A stretch of DNA of 64,000 bases from Pycnococcus provasolii (Eukaryota > Chlorophyta > Pseudoscourfieldiophyceae > Pseudoscourfieldiales > Pycnococcaceae), in assembly GCA_938743325.2 (NCBI GenBank), contig OW568861.1, forward strand, positions 868,001-932,000. The letters are read 5' to 3'. The position numbers and the translations under genes are program-made. Positions 19,140-28,478 of the stretch are shown piece after piece (position 1 is the first letter of the stretch; the number at the start of each line of letters is the position of its first letter). The notes under the pieces are model-generated. The model had not been told where the DNA came from, made no database searches, and was given only the letters and a program-made list of their open reading frames with translations.

Positions 19140-19278
19140 TGTCGAGATTATACCTTATATGCCTTGTGGGGAACCGTTGTTGAGGACTCGAGATCCCAGA
19201 GGGATAAGGGGACGCGGCCCCTGGTTGTCTAAGTTGTAAGACCACTCTTTTCTTTTCTTTTTCTACTTATTCTCTTCA
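19140..19278 (+). repeat. Right LTR of the copia element
   Basis: Second copy of the 139-bp LTR, preceded by the purine tract at 19131-19139 and followed by GACTG, the matching target-site duplicate. Confidence 0.95.
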
Positions 19279-19707
19279 GACTGCGCCCCTACGCGCGCTT
19301 CCACCGCTGGCGACGACGCCATGGCGCCGGCATGGCAGGTCCTTGAGGTCGTACCACCTTCCTGGTCGAGACAAACGGTCGAGACAGAGGTATCCCGTAT
19401 TCCCGGCAAGCACCCCTAATTTTGACCAGAAACTTGACCTTTTGGCTGTGACCATCGTCCAAGGTCAACTGTCTCCTGCCCAGAAAAAAACTGACCAAGG
19501 CGAAAAACCACCCAAAACTGACCGCTTTGCCCTGAACACGGCGTTAGGGTAGGGTAAGAAAGAGGGTTAGGGTTAGGGTTAGGGTTAGGGTTGCCCATTT
19601 GTTGGTTCGAGCTCAACCTTAAGCTCCTCCTAGGAGTATTGAGTAGAGGTTCCTCCGCACTCCCTCCGTCGTCGATCTCGGCCTTAAAAACATTTCAAGG
19701 TTTGGCG
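19279..19707. promoter_or_regulatory. Upstream region with TTAGGG array
   Basis: No gene. It carries the second GACTG duplicate and four TTAGGG units (19567-19590) that end 118 bp before the next ATG. Confidence 0.5.
19567..19590 (+). repeat. Interstitial (TTAGGG)4
   Basis: Four exact TTAGGG units, preceded by looser GTTAGGGTAGGG sequence. Confidence 0.95.
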
Positions 19708-20265
19708 ATGTTCGTGTCCCGCCGCGCGCCCATCACGCTGGACGCGGCCGACCTGCCTTCCAGCGTGGCGTTCGTCGAGGAAGAAGGCACGCGCCGACGA
19801 CGCCGCTTCCTCGAAGCTGCGCCACGCATAGTCGTCTTATTGGTACTCGTATTATCGTGCATCGGCCTGTACTCGAAGTGGGATCCACACCACTACAAAG
19901 CGGGGGCTATGCTGAAAGTGATGGGCATCGAAGTCAAGTCGTGGGACAAGGAAACGTACAAGGAACTTGACAAGACGATCAAGCTGTACTCGGGAGGAAC
20001 GGAGGACCTCGTGGAAAAGGAAAGAAAGGAAATGAGGGACAGAAACAGGAAATTCAAGCAAAAGCTGGAGGCGCAAGTGCCGAAGGACGAGTCGCCACCA
20101 CCGCCGCCGGCGCCGTCAGCGCAAACGCAGTCAGGGGAATCTGCCGAATCCAAAGTCGACAAGGCGGCGACCGACAAGGCGGCGACTGACAAGCCAAGTG
20201 AAGGCGGACTGCTCGACGACGCAGCCATCAAGGCTGTGGAGGAGAGCGCGCCGCGGCAAGTGTAA
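19708..20265 (+). CDS. Small single-span membrane protein, unknown
   Basis: A 185-residue protein from the ATG at 19708, chosen because codons upstream run through the TTAGGG-flanked leader. A basic stretch (RRRRR, near residue 30) precedes one transmembrane helix (IVVLLVLVLSCIGLY, about residues 40-56). A charged helix rich in Lys and Glu follows (KEMRDRNRKFKQKLEAQ), then a Pro-rich segment and an acidic, low-complexity tail with a tandem DKAATDKAATDK. Topology is probably a short N-terminus inside and a long hydrophilic C-terminus. No family recognised. Confidence 0.6.
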   Translation: MFVSRRAPITLDAADLPSSVAFVEEEGTRRRRRFLEAAPRIVVLLVLVLSCIGLYSKWDPHHYKAGAMLKVMGIEVKSWDKETYKELDKTIKLYSGGTEDLVEKERKEMRDRNRKFKQKLEAQVPKDESPPPPPAPSAQTQSGESAESKVDKAATDKAATDKPSEGGLLDDAAIKAVEESAPRQV

Positions 20266-20362
20266 ACGCTGCTCCGCCCGCGCCGTCGACGAAGGAGTCG
20301 CGACCTGGGCGGGCGTACGCCGCCGCCGCCGCAGTCGCCGCCGCCGCCATATGGTTCCGCGC

Positions 20363-20405
20363 GAAGGCTGAGGTGTTCGTCTATTCGAACAGCACCTCAG
20401 CCTTC
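20363..20405. repeat. Long hairpin between convergent genes
   Basis: GAAGGCTGAGGTG (20363-20375) pairs exactly with CACCTCAGCCTTC (20393-20405). Inside it TTCG pairs with CGAA, leaving a 6-nt loop and a 3-nt bulge. It lies between the stops of the converging genes at 20265 and 20544. Confidence 0.85.
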
Positions 20406-20474
20406 GAACAGCTAAGTGATGTAAAGTTTCTTTTTTCTTCAAACCTCCATTTTTCATACTGTAGTCAATGATCG

Positions 20475-20479
20475 TTACA
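20475..20479 (-). terminator. TGTAA signal for the helicase gene
   Basis: TTACA on the plus strand is TGTAA on the minus strand, 65 bp beyond the helicase stop. Confidence 0.45.
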
Positions 20480-20543
20480 GGGCAACAAAGGAGATGAGGA
20501 AAATGAACGTACCCATCTGATGTGGAACACTCTCTTAACCATC

Positions 20544-23500
20544 TTAAGAAAACAAAAAGCGCAGGTCATCCTCGGTGAGCTTTCCAAGTGCCTCGCTATC
20601 GCCACCAACCGTTCCTTCGAAGATCAGGGTCTTCTTCTCTTGCAGCTTGACGATGCGCTCCTCCACCGTACCCTGCGTGATGAAACGCACGACGGTGATT
20701 GGCTTGTACTGCCCAAGCCTGTGGATGCGATCGCAAGCCTGCTGTTCCACAGCGGGATTCCACCACGGATCCATGAGAAAAACGTGACTTGCCGCTGTCA
20801 GATTAAGCGCCACGCCGCCAGCCTTCAAGGACATCAGAAAGACGTCCACGTCGGGTGAGTGCGTGAATTCTTCAATAGCCGCATCGCGATGAGCGAGGCT
20901 CATCGATCCGTCGAGCTTCAGGCAGCGCACGTTGGTGCTCTGCAGACGGAAGCGGATGAGGTCCAGAAAGTTGGTGAACTGGCTGAATATGATCGCCTTG
21001 GCACTGCTGTCGCGAGCCTTCATCTTTGCGATCTCCTCCCGCAATGCCTCCAGCTTCGTTGACGTCTGGAACTGGCGAAGGTTGACCTTCGCAAGGATCG
21101 AGTGCTTCTTCACCGGGAAGTTGGTCACATCGAAGCCAGCGCCACGTACCGCTCCGACACCACCGCCGGTTCGTGGAAGACGCGACTTGGCTTGCAGCGC
21201 CTTGGCACCATCGTGGTCCATGGCATCGCCATTCAGAGCCGCCGCCTCCTCCTCCGCTTCATCGTCGTCAGAGACCGCAGCCTTGAGCTTGGCACCCTCT
21301 CGTCCGAATGCCGGCGCCACCTCGCTCACCACCGGTAGCTTGCTCCTGCTTCCACCACCTCCCCTGCGCACCGTCGTGCCCACCGGCGTCGACACGTCAC
21401 GGGGACACGGGTGAAACGTTTCGGTAAGGTTCGCCTCCAGTGCCATCCCACAGCACGGGCAAATGGCCGCCCCCGCGTCGGAGGCATCTGCCGCGGCGAT
21501 CGCGCAATTCATGCACATCGCCACGTTGCAGCAGTCCACACGCACCAAGTCGAGCGTTGGGGCATCTCCGCCACATGCAGCGCACTCGGTGGCCGCACGC
21601 GGCTTCGAAGGCGACGGCGAGTCGCCGTCCGACATTGCCTCCGCTTCCTCAAGTTCCTCCTGCATCGCGAGAGCGTCCGCACCCATGTCGCCACCACCGC
21701 CCGGGGCCGTCGCCTGCTCCGCCCACTTCTGAAGGCGGTGACGCTGCGCCGTAGCCTGCGCAGACGACGAGTGAACGACGAGGTAGGGATGATTCACAGA
21801 CTGCCGCAGACGCATGAGCAGATCGAAGATGTGCGCGTAGTTGTGCAGCATCGTACCAGATTTAACAAAGGCGTCAAACTTGCTCTGGCTCTGCGTATAG
21901 AGCGCTTCGTAGAAATCCTCCTCGCGCGCATCCATCTTGTCGACTCGAAGAAGTACCGTCCTCGGCGGAAGGGCAAGGTCATCCGCACACTGCTCCTTGG
22001 TGCGACGAAGCAGGCACGTGTTCAGAACGGTGTTTTTGAGGGTCATCATAGCCGTGTGCCCCTTTCCGGCGAACCCGTTGTACTTAATCGGGTTCGCGAT
22101 GTGGCGATTCCACCAGCACCAGTGCGATTCCTTGGTGCATCCGCAGAAGTTGCACTTCCCGTCAGTCATGCTCCACAAGCTCTTGCACTCGCGGTGAGTC
22201 TTTTCGCAAGACTTGCAGAAGTAGTAACCGAAGGGGTCAGAGCGTAGGTATCGAATGGCCGAGTATAGCTCACCGACCCTGTTCTGCAGAGGCGTGCCAC
22301 TCAGCGCCCAGCGAAATTCGGCATGCAGGTCGAACACCGCCTGCGATGTGTTCGACTGCCGTGCCTTGATGGCGTGCGCCTCATCGAGCACGATGCGATG
22401 CCAGTATACCTGGTGGAGGATCGAGCATGTGGACTTCACCTTCCCCGATGCCGACGCCGCCGCCTTTGCGCGCTTCTCCTTCGCCGCGAGTGCGACTGCC
22501 CGCTTCACCTCCTTCTCGATCTCCTCCATGTCTGGTTCGCCGTCGCTTTCAGAATCCTCGTCATCGTCATCTGCCAAGTCACTATTCCACTCGTCATTAC
22601 CGTCATCGTCCGAGGGGTCGAAGTCCGAGTCGTCCTTTTTCATCTTCTTTCCCTTTGATGGTGGTGCAGCAGCCTTCTTCTTTCCCTTGGCCGCTCGCGG
22701 CGGCGGCGGCGGCGGTGCACCTTTCTTTGCCCTCTTCGTCTTCGGCTCGAAATCTGAATCCTCCTCTTCCTCCTCTTCGGAATCGCTGTCCGCCTTTTTG
22801 CGCTTTCCTTTGCCCTTGGCACTGCTACCCTTTGCCTTGGCATTGGCCTTGGCATTGGCCTTGCCGCCCTTGCCCTTTCCCTTTCCACCTCCTCCACCAC
22901 TCCCTCCTCCACCACCACCGCCTCCACCAGGTCCATCGCTGGGACGTCCTCGTCCAAAGGGATTGCGATAGCGCATCGCAAGCTTCGCCGTGCGCTTGTG
23001 GTACGGCCCACAGAAGTAGCTCAGATGCACCTTATACTTCTCGGCAGTGTACTTCTTGCCACAGTAGGCGCAAGGAACCTTGTCGGGCATGCAATGCGTC
23101 CTGTAATCGAGCTCGATCGTGGAGTATGTCGTTAGCACTACATCCGCGCTGTCGCATAGATCGTCGAGTGTCACGTTGGCATGGCGATCTGGGCCATGGT
23201 ACAGCAGCACTTTCAGCGAGCCTGGTCGACAGTACCGCTCAATCTCACCGCGCCACTGGATGACGGCGACGACGGGGCAGATTACGAGAGTCGCCTTGGA
23301 CTTTCTGATGCGCGACGGCGCGTTCAGTCCCTGCGCCGTAACAATCTGCTTCCCAGGAGAGCCGATGCTGCCACCGGTGCATGTGGGGCAGAACCAGTCG
23401 CCTTTAGGAATCGCGTCAAGTTTCGGGCTCAGGCAGTACGTGTGATAGCAGCCTGTCGTGCATCCATCGCACAGGAGCATGTTCTCACCATCATCTCCCG

Positions 23501-24209
23501 AGCCGCACACGAGACAGAGCGCGTTCTCCAAAAACTCGTCGTCGTCGACATCAGCACTCTTGCGCAACGCGGGACGCGGCGGCGGCGGCGGCGGCGGCGG
23601 CACGCCGGTGCTTGCAGACGCCTTGGCGTTCGCCTGTGCGGCTGCGGCAGCTGCGTTGCGTCCCCCCGAACCTTTTTTGGCCTTCGTCTTGATTTCGTGC
23701 GGCAAAAGGTCGCGCACGCACCCTGTCGGCGGTGCGTCCACCATGACTGGCGCCGCCTTTTTCTTTCCCTTGACATCCTTCTGCGCAGGACGGTTGGTGA
23801 CCATGAGGCTGAGCGTCTGTATTGTCTTTCCCATTCCCATTTCGTCCGCGAGGATGCCACCACGCAGCGTGTTGTTATCCGGTTCCGTTTCCTGTCTGAG
23901 TGCCCAGTGAAGAAACTCCTTCTGAAACGGCAGCAGTGCCATGAGCATATCTGCGTGCGGTTCCGCGCGCGGCATGACCTCTGCCGGTTTGATCGTCTCA
24001 AGCATGGTATCTGGGTTTTCGTCGTCAGAGGCGGAGGAGGCATCCAACTTAACCACACCCCCACCATCATTCCCATCATCGGAGCCGTCATCCAAGCCCG
24101 CGACGGCCAGAGCCAACATTGATGCCGCATTACCACCATCGTCACCACCAGCACCAGGAGCACCACCAACACCAACAGGAGGAGGGACTTTACCACGACG
24201 AGGCGCCAT
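20544..24209 (-). CDS. RAD16-like SNF2 helicase with PHD and RING fingers
   Basis: A 1,221-residue nuclear protein of the RAD5/RAD16 branch of SNF2 ATPases, which act in nucleotide-excision repair of silent DNA or in ubiquitin-linked chromatin remodelling. Motif I is GMGKT (K128, T129); the DEAH box is residues 609-612 followed by the family's WALSGTPLQNR. A PHD finger (CLVCGSGDDGENMLLCDGC, about 234-283) and a C2H2-like CAYCGKKY..H..C finger (about 384-406) sit between motif I and the DEAH box. A C-rich RING (CAACGG to CPCCG, about 877-925) separates the two helicase lobes as in RAD16. The C-terminal lobe has LKAGGVALNLT and DRIHRLGQ. A Gly/Lys/Glu-rich disordered insert spans about 425-580. 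Yeast RAD16 lacks the PHD finger; SHPRH has one. Intronless. Confidence 0.93.
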   Translation of the reverse strand: MAPRRGKVPPPVGVGGAPGAGGDDGGNAASMLALAVAGLDDGSDDGNDGGGVVKLDASSASDDENPDTMLETIKPAEVMPRAEPHADMLMALLPFQKEFLHWALRQETEPDNNTLRGGILADEMGMGKTIQTLSLMVTNRPAQKDVKGKKKAAPVMVDAPPTGCVRDLLPHEIKTKAKKGSGGRNAAAAAAQANAKASASTGVPPPPPPPPRPALRKSADVDDDEFLENALCLVCGSGDDGENMLLCDGCTTGCYHTYCLSPKLDAIPKGDWFCPTCTGGSIGSPGKQIVTAQGLNAPSRIRKSKATLVICPVVAVIQWRGEIERYCRPGSLKVLLYHGPDRHANVTLDDLCDSADVVLTTYSTIELDYRTHCMPDKVPCAYCGKKYTAEKYKVHLSYFCGPYHKRTAKLAMRYRNPFGRGRPSDGPGGGGGGGGGSGGGGGKGKGKGGKANAKANAKAKGSSAKGKGKRKKADSDSEEEEEEDSDFEPKTKRAKKGAPPPPPPRAAKGKKKAAAPPSKGKKMKKDDSDFDPSDDDGNDEWNSDLADDDDEDSESDGEPDMEEIEKEVKRAVALAAKEKRAKAAASASGKVKSTCSILHQVYWHRIVLDEAHAIKARQSNTSQAVFDLHAEFRWALSGTPLQNRVGELYSAIRYLRSDPFGYYFCKSCEKTHRECKSLWSMTDGKCNFCGCTKESHWCWWNRHIANPIKYNGFAGKGHTAMMTLKNTVLNTCLLRRTKEQCADDLALPPRTVLLRVDKMDAREEDFYEALYTQSQSKFDAFVKSGTMLHNYAHIFDLLMRLRQSVNHPYLVVHSSSAQATAQRHRLQKWAEQATAPGGGGDMGADALAMQEELEEAEAMSDGDSPSPSKPRAATECAACGGDAPTLDLVRVDCCNVAMCMNCAIAAADASDAGAAICPCCGMALEANLTETFHPCPRDVSTPVGTTVRRGGGGSRSKLPVVSEVAPAFGREGAKLKAAVSDDDEAEEEAAALNGDAMDHDGAKALQAKSRLPRTGGGVGAVRGAGFDVTNFPVKKHSILAKVNLRQFQTSTKLEALREEIAKMKARDSSAKAIIFSQFTNFLDLIRFRLQSTNVRCLKLDGSMSLAHRDAAIEEFTHSPDVDVFLMSLKAGGVALNLTAASHVFLMDPWWNPAVEQQACDRIHRLGQYKPITVVRFITQGTVEERIVKLQEKKTLIFEGTVGGDSEALGKLTEDDLRFLFS

Positions 24210-24557
24210 TTAAGTGACCCACACGAAGCAGGCACGAAGCACGCACCGATCCAGAGGTGGACCCGGGAGATCGGAGACGTGCGCAGAGGATGACGTCGCC
24301 CTGTTTCTTTGGAACCCCGGCTCCGGATTAGGGTTAGGGTTAGGGTTAGGGTGACCCCCCAGGGCCAGGGCCCAGGCCCCCCCAATACCAGGTTATTATG
24401 TGACTACATACTTCTTACAGTACAGGTAGAAATACAAAGGTAATATTAGGCAGTCTTCGTTGGAGTGGAGTAGATTGACCGGTGGGTGTTCCTTGCATCG
24501 GCGGGATCCACGTCGGCCTTCGCAGTCAGCGACCTCTTAAGTGGTTCGTCAAAGTTG
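24210..24557. promoter_or_regulatory. Gap with TTAGGG array upstream of the helicase
   Basis: No gene. (TTAGGG)4 lies at 24328-24351, 119 bp upstream of the helicase ATG. The 3' flank of the neighbouring membrane gene includes TGTAA (minus strand) at 24415-24419. Confidence 0.5.
24328..24351 (+). repeat. Interstitial (TTAGGG)4
   Basis: Four exact units. Relative to the downstream helicase gene (minus strand) the sense strand reads CCCTAA. Confidence 0.95.
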
Positions 24558-26672
24558 TCAGTCGCGTTTCTCAAAGGGTGGCGGTGGGGCATCATCAGGC
24601 TCGGCAGAAGAACTACGACCGGGCACGGGGGGGAAGGGGGTTCCACTCGACTCCTCCACAGACGCAAAGCTCGACGTCCCTGTCGATTCCGCACCGGAAC
24701 CGTCGTCGTCGCTATCGCCATAACGCCGATTTGGAGTAAGCGAGACACCCGTGAGCGCCTTCTCCTCCGCGGCGATGTGCTCCAGCATCGACGCGACGCG
24801 CTCGTTCGTCTCTTCGTCGTCCACACGGTAGCGCAAAGAGTCTGTGCGCGCACGGCGCACGAGCGAAACCCTGGTTGAAAGATTGCGCATGGGCGACGAA
24901 ACCGAACGCGGGACATGACCAGGTCGAATGACCGGCGAGTCGAGGCGAGAACTCGGCACCGACACGTACGTCGTTGCCTCCGACCGGCGTGATGAACTCG
25001 AAGGCACAGCCTTAAGCGTGGATGGAGGCATCTCGCCAAGCGTGTCCGCACTCTCGCCTTCCTCCTCTTCTTGCTGTTGATCGCCAGGTTGGGCAGGTCG
25101 CTTTGGCGGCCAGAGCATGCTCAAAATTGGCGATGTCAACCCGTTCGCATTCTCACCCACCCGTCTATCAAGCTCCTCGAGCGCCTCAATACGACGCGTG
25201 ATGGCATCATGCTGCGATGCCAGCGTCTTCTCCTGCTCTCGCAGCCTGGTGAGCTCGCGCGCACGGCGACTTGCCGCGGCAATCTGCGCGAGAGCGGCAT
25301 GATTCACTTGCCTCAGCACAAACGAGTCTAACAGCGTCGTCACCACAGGATAGGCAAGCATTTCGTCTACCCCCTCCGCCGCGCTACGCATGGCCGTTCG
25401 CAGGTAGGGAATGCGCGAGGCGGTGAGCAAGATGATGGCAGCAGACTCCATCGCGTGGTAGAGGAAGATTCCCGCGAACAGCGTATTGTGCGCCGTGCAC
25501 ATCCTCATCGCCATTCGCTGTGTGCAGCCGCGGCACTCCGCGCGACGCACGAGGTACGATCCTGTGAAGCCTTGCATGACTGTGAACGGGTTAAGATACG
25601 TAAGCAAGCGCATCTGCCAACATCCGTACAGACGGTCCACGTTTCGCAGCTCCGCGTCGCTCGCGTATGCGGCAAGAGTGTGCGTGAGGATACTTGTGTT
25701 ATTCCCAAGCAGTCCTCGTCCAAGCATCCCTTCACTGGAGCGGAGAGCCTCCTGATTCGCCTCCTCGTTTATCTCCTCCTCGTCGTCATTCGAGCGAGCC
25801 TTCACATAAACGTAGAAGCGGCACACATACACAACAGCATCGTGACCTAGCTTGACATAAAGCCACGTGGACAGGCGCGGCTCGCCGTCGCACGTCTTCC
25901 CCGAGTCAACGAGCAGTGCGGCGATGGTGGTGAGGATGAGAAGTGCGTTGCCGAAGAGGCAGATCCACTGAACGTTCGCCAGAATGCTTCGGTGCAGAGG
26001 TGCGGCGAGGCTTGGCAGGATGCCGGCGGGGTCTGGGATAGCGCCAGCTTCACGCAGCGCATTCACCTCAGTCTTGGGGAGCAGAATTTCCTGCACGTCC
26101 TCGAGCGCACCCTCCACCTCATCCACGACGACGTCCCTCACGTTCTTTCGCAGGTTGACGACGCGACGGCGCAGCAAGAAGTTCGTCGCTCGCGCCGCGT
26201 CCACCGCCGCCTTGACGTGAGGCATGGCGCTGATTAGTTTGTCGCGTGTTTGAGGGTCGCGTTCGCTTCCTTCTTGACGCCGGCCGTCTCCTCTGCTATT
26301 CTGCGTAACCGATCTTGGCGTACTTTTTCTCTCTGCGAAGCTCATTGCCTTGGTGATCGTATGCGTGATGAAGCTTGCGACGCGTGCGGCTGGGCTGCGG
26401 ACCTCAGACGCAGACGGCGTGGTATTCTCGTCGAGCGTCGCGGGGAACGTGATTGCGACATCTTTTCTGGGTTCCGCTTTCGCGGTGCTTGCAAGTTCGT
26501 CGTCGTCGTCGTCGTCGTCGTTGCGTTCCATTGCCGACTGGAAGGAGATGTTGTCTTGCAAGCTCACACCACCACCACCACCACCACCTTGGCTTCGAGG
26601 ACGACGTTCTGTGTGGTGATCCTCCTTTTCATCATCACCACCATCACCGGCTCCCAAGTCTCCCGAGGCCAT
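24558..26672 (-). CDS. Multi-span membrane protein with coiled coil, unknown
   Basis: A 704-residue protein from the ATG at 26672 (MASGDLGAG); the frame continues upstream without evidence of coding. The N-terminal 160 residues are acidic and Ser-rich. Hydrophobic spans include WICLFGNALLILTTIAALLV and LFAGIFLYHAMESAAIILLT, with weaker ones near WLYVKLGHDAVVYVCRFYVY and MLAYPVVTTLLDSFVL. A coiled coil follows (RARELTRLREQEKTLASQ to EALEELDRR), then a long Ser/Thr/Pro-rich tail. The RLYGCWQMRLLTYLNPFTVM block recalls PEX11-type peroxisomal membrane proteins only vaguely, and I do not assign it. TGTAA lies 139 bp past the stop. Confidence 0.65.
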   Translation of the reverse strand: MASGDLGAGDGGDDEKEDHHTERRPRSQGGGGGGGVSLQDNISFQSAMERNDDDDDDDELASTAKAEPRKDVAITFPATLDENTTPSASEVRSPAARVASFITHTITKAMSFAERKSTPRSVTQNSRGDGRRQEGSERDPQTRDKLISAMPHVKAAVDAARATNFLLRRRVVNLRKNVRDVVVDEVEGALEDVQEILLPKTEVNALREAGAIPDPAGILPSLAAPLHRSILANVQWICLFGNALLILTTIAALLVDSGKTCDGEPRLSTWLYVKLGHDAVVYVCRFYVYVKARSNDDEEEINEEANQEALRSSEGMLGRGLLGNNTSILTHTLAAYASDAELRNVDRLYGCWQMRLLTYLNPFTVMQGFTGSYLVRRAECRGCTQRMAMRMCTAHNTLFAGIFLYHAMESAAIILLTASRIPYLRTAMRSAAEGVDEMLAYPVVTTLLDSFVLRQVNHAALAQIAAASRRARELTRLREQEKTLASQHDAITRRIEALEELDRRVGENANGLTSPILSMLWPPKRPAQPGDQQQEEEEGESADTLGEMPPSTLKAVPSSSSRRSEATTYVSVPSSRLDSPVIRPGHVPRSVSSPMRNLSTRVSLVRRARTDSLRYRVDDEETNERVASMLEHIAAEEKALTGVSLTPNRRYGDSDDDGSGAESTGTSSFASVEESSGTPFPPVPGRSSSAEPDDAPPPPFEKRD

Positions 26673-27696
26673 CCCGATCGCCGCGAGAATCGCCGAGTGA
26701 AATGGAATCGCAAAATGGGTAAATGGCCCCCCCGGGCGGCCCCGCAAGAAGTCGAATATATCGCAAGGTACCAACTAGACGCAACAAACACGCCTTGCAA
26801 GGAAGTATACCACCCTTACTAAGGTAGACTATCGTACCAGCTACATCTACGAGAACTGCTTATGTACATAGACAGAATATAGACTATTAAGGTTACCCGG
26901 TATTTTACGAGTGTACAGTATGTAGGCGCGTCTTCGAATCTCCGTCGAAGCGAACACCTCGACCATGCTCATCACTGATCACCAGTTCACCACCAGCTTC
27001 CAAACTGCACTCCCACGGGCACGGGCGTCTGCACTCGTCGAGTCTTCTCACGCTGAGTCGCTGAGGCTCAAGCACAAGCAAGCCCTTAAGGAGTCCCTCC
27101 AGGTGGCCCAGTCCGGGCGTCTATAGGTATGCTCATCATGAGCACCGTGATGTCACTCAGTCTAGAGGTAAAGTTTTATCGGATCTGTCCGCCATGGATT
27201 CCCGGACCTATTGCGGTATTGCCTAATGGTAAGAACTAACCTTACCAACGATGGGAGAGGCGTTGATATGTACCAACTATCATAGTTGGCTGATTTCAGG
27301 TGTCCGTGTTGAGGAATCCAATAATAAAAGTCCGTGTTGAGGGAATCCGAACGTTGGAATCCTACAGGTCGTTGGAATCCTACTCCTGTTGGAACTCCTG
27401 TGTGAACAAAGTGTTTATTACGAGGTAGGAAGTAGGCATGGGGAATACGGGAATGGCGTTCCTCATCACCACGTTCCTCACCACCATGGACGACGACGTG
27501 CCCCACACCAGGTCCCCACACCTCCCCACCTAGGTGTTCCCCACCACCTTGATTGAGCCTGGAGGAGGAGCCGAGGAGGAGGAAAAATCTTCCCCCAGAA
27601 ACAGAAACCCGTTGGTAATACAAACGGCATAAACGACAGATATACCCTTTGTACCCTTCATTCCTCCTTTATTCCTTCAAGCTCTAAGAGCCAGCC
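26673..27696. other. Gene-poor gap with one small open frame
   Basis: Low coding signal. A 53-codon ATG frame (26965-27126, MLITDHQFTTSFQTALPRAR and on) ends beside GTATGC, a possible donor, so it could be a first exon. 27300-27420 has reiterated GGAATCC and GTTGGAATCCTAC motifs. Nothing else is supportable. Confidence 0.4.
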
Positions 27697-28312
27697 ATGC
27701 CGTCTCTCGTTTCGACTAGCTCACGTGCTCGGCGCTCGCTTCCGCACACTACGACCAGGCATATGATGGTCGCGCACTCACCTTCCAAACACTTCATGTA
27801 TGGGGGTGGAGCGCCCTCCTGGAAAAAACACAAAAGTCCTCGTACGACTCACAGGGCCACGAAGACGAAAGCCATGGCCATGCCGTGGAGCGACGCGCTG
27901 CCTTTTGGGGGAAGGAAGAGCAGTGCAGAACCTGTATTCGTCGTTGTCGCACCCACGATGTTCGACGAAACCACGCAGGCGGTGCGCGCTCTACAGGAAG
28001 GAGCGAACGTCGTGCTGCAGCTCAGCAACCTGCCATCGTGCGATCTTTTTTCATAATGACGTGCTCTTCTTCGCCTCACGTGCCAATGCGTAAGCCTCTT
28101 ACAAAAAAACACACAACACACAACAACACCAAACCAGGCTGGACGATCAGCAGCGTGCCGTCGACTTCGTGGCTGGAGCCGCGCACGCGCTCTATGGACA
28201 CCAGGAAGCTCTCAGCGACAACATGTTCCTCTTCACACCAGCGGAGACGCGTGTGCGAAGCGTGCCTGACTGGGATAGCGAGGACGGACTGGCGGATCGC
28301 GAGTGGTCGTGA
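27697..28312 (+). CDS. SEPF: Plastid SepF-like division protein, two exons
   Basis: A nuclear-encoded protein of the bacterial SepF/YlmF (cyanobacterial Cdv2) family, 171 residues after splicing. SepF binds the FtsZ C-terminus and tethers it to the membrane; in an alga this would act at the plastid division ring. Exon 1 (27697-28037) gives a basic, Ser/Thr-rich transit-like N-terminus, then FVVVAPTMFDETTQAVRALQ and VVLQLSNLPS. Exon 2 (28138-28312) continues LDDQQRAVDFVAGAAHALYG and DNMFLFTPAETRV, the exact order of the SepF core beta-alpha-beta domain. The intron (28038-28137, 100 nt) has donor GTGCGA and acceptor CCAG and keeps frame (phase 2). The C-terminus is short and acidic. Confidence 0.9.
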
Positions 28313-28478
28313 GACGTGGTAAAACAGTGTGGTTGCAACCTTTTACACGCTCGCACAAGCATGCACACACACACACACACGCACCGTTGTCATGGATCTC
28401 CCTTCGCCACGACGGTTACCCTCGTTTGCACGCGTTTCAAAGCGCACGCACGCCAAAAAACAAACAAGAAAGATCTTC

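Larger units (their letters stand above)
16796..19278 (+). mobile_element. Ty1/copia LTR retrotransposon, broken, recent insertion
   Basis: A 2.48-kb element bounded by two 139-bp direct LTRs beginning TG and ending CA. The LTRs are identical as read, and the element is flanked by the 5-bp duplication GACTG (16791-16795 and 19279-19283). Just inside the left LTR, GGTTATGAGCC could pair with the anticodon arm of tRNA-Met, a half-tRNA primer site as some copia elements use (inference). A purine tract GAGGGGAAG lies directly before the right LTR. Remnants of reverse transcriptase and RNase H are present on opposite strands; gag, protease and integrase are not recognised. The element is fossil-like in coding content, with at least two large structural breaks. 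Its termini are young, which suggests mobilisation by proteins supplied from elsewhere. Confidence 0.9.

Noticed and set aside
26900-26960. Possible tRNA gene (TTCGAATC T-loop-like motif near 26935)
   Set aside because: No acceptor or anticodon stem could be paired around it by eye.
26965-27126. 53-codon frame as a complete gene
   Set aside because: Too short to judge, no homologue recalled, and a possible donor follows it. Kept only as a note in the gap entry.
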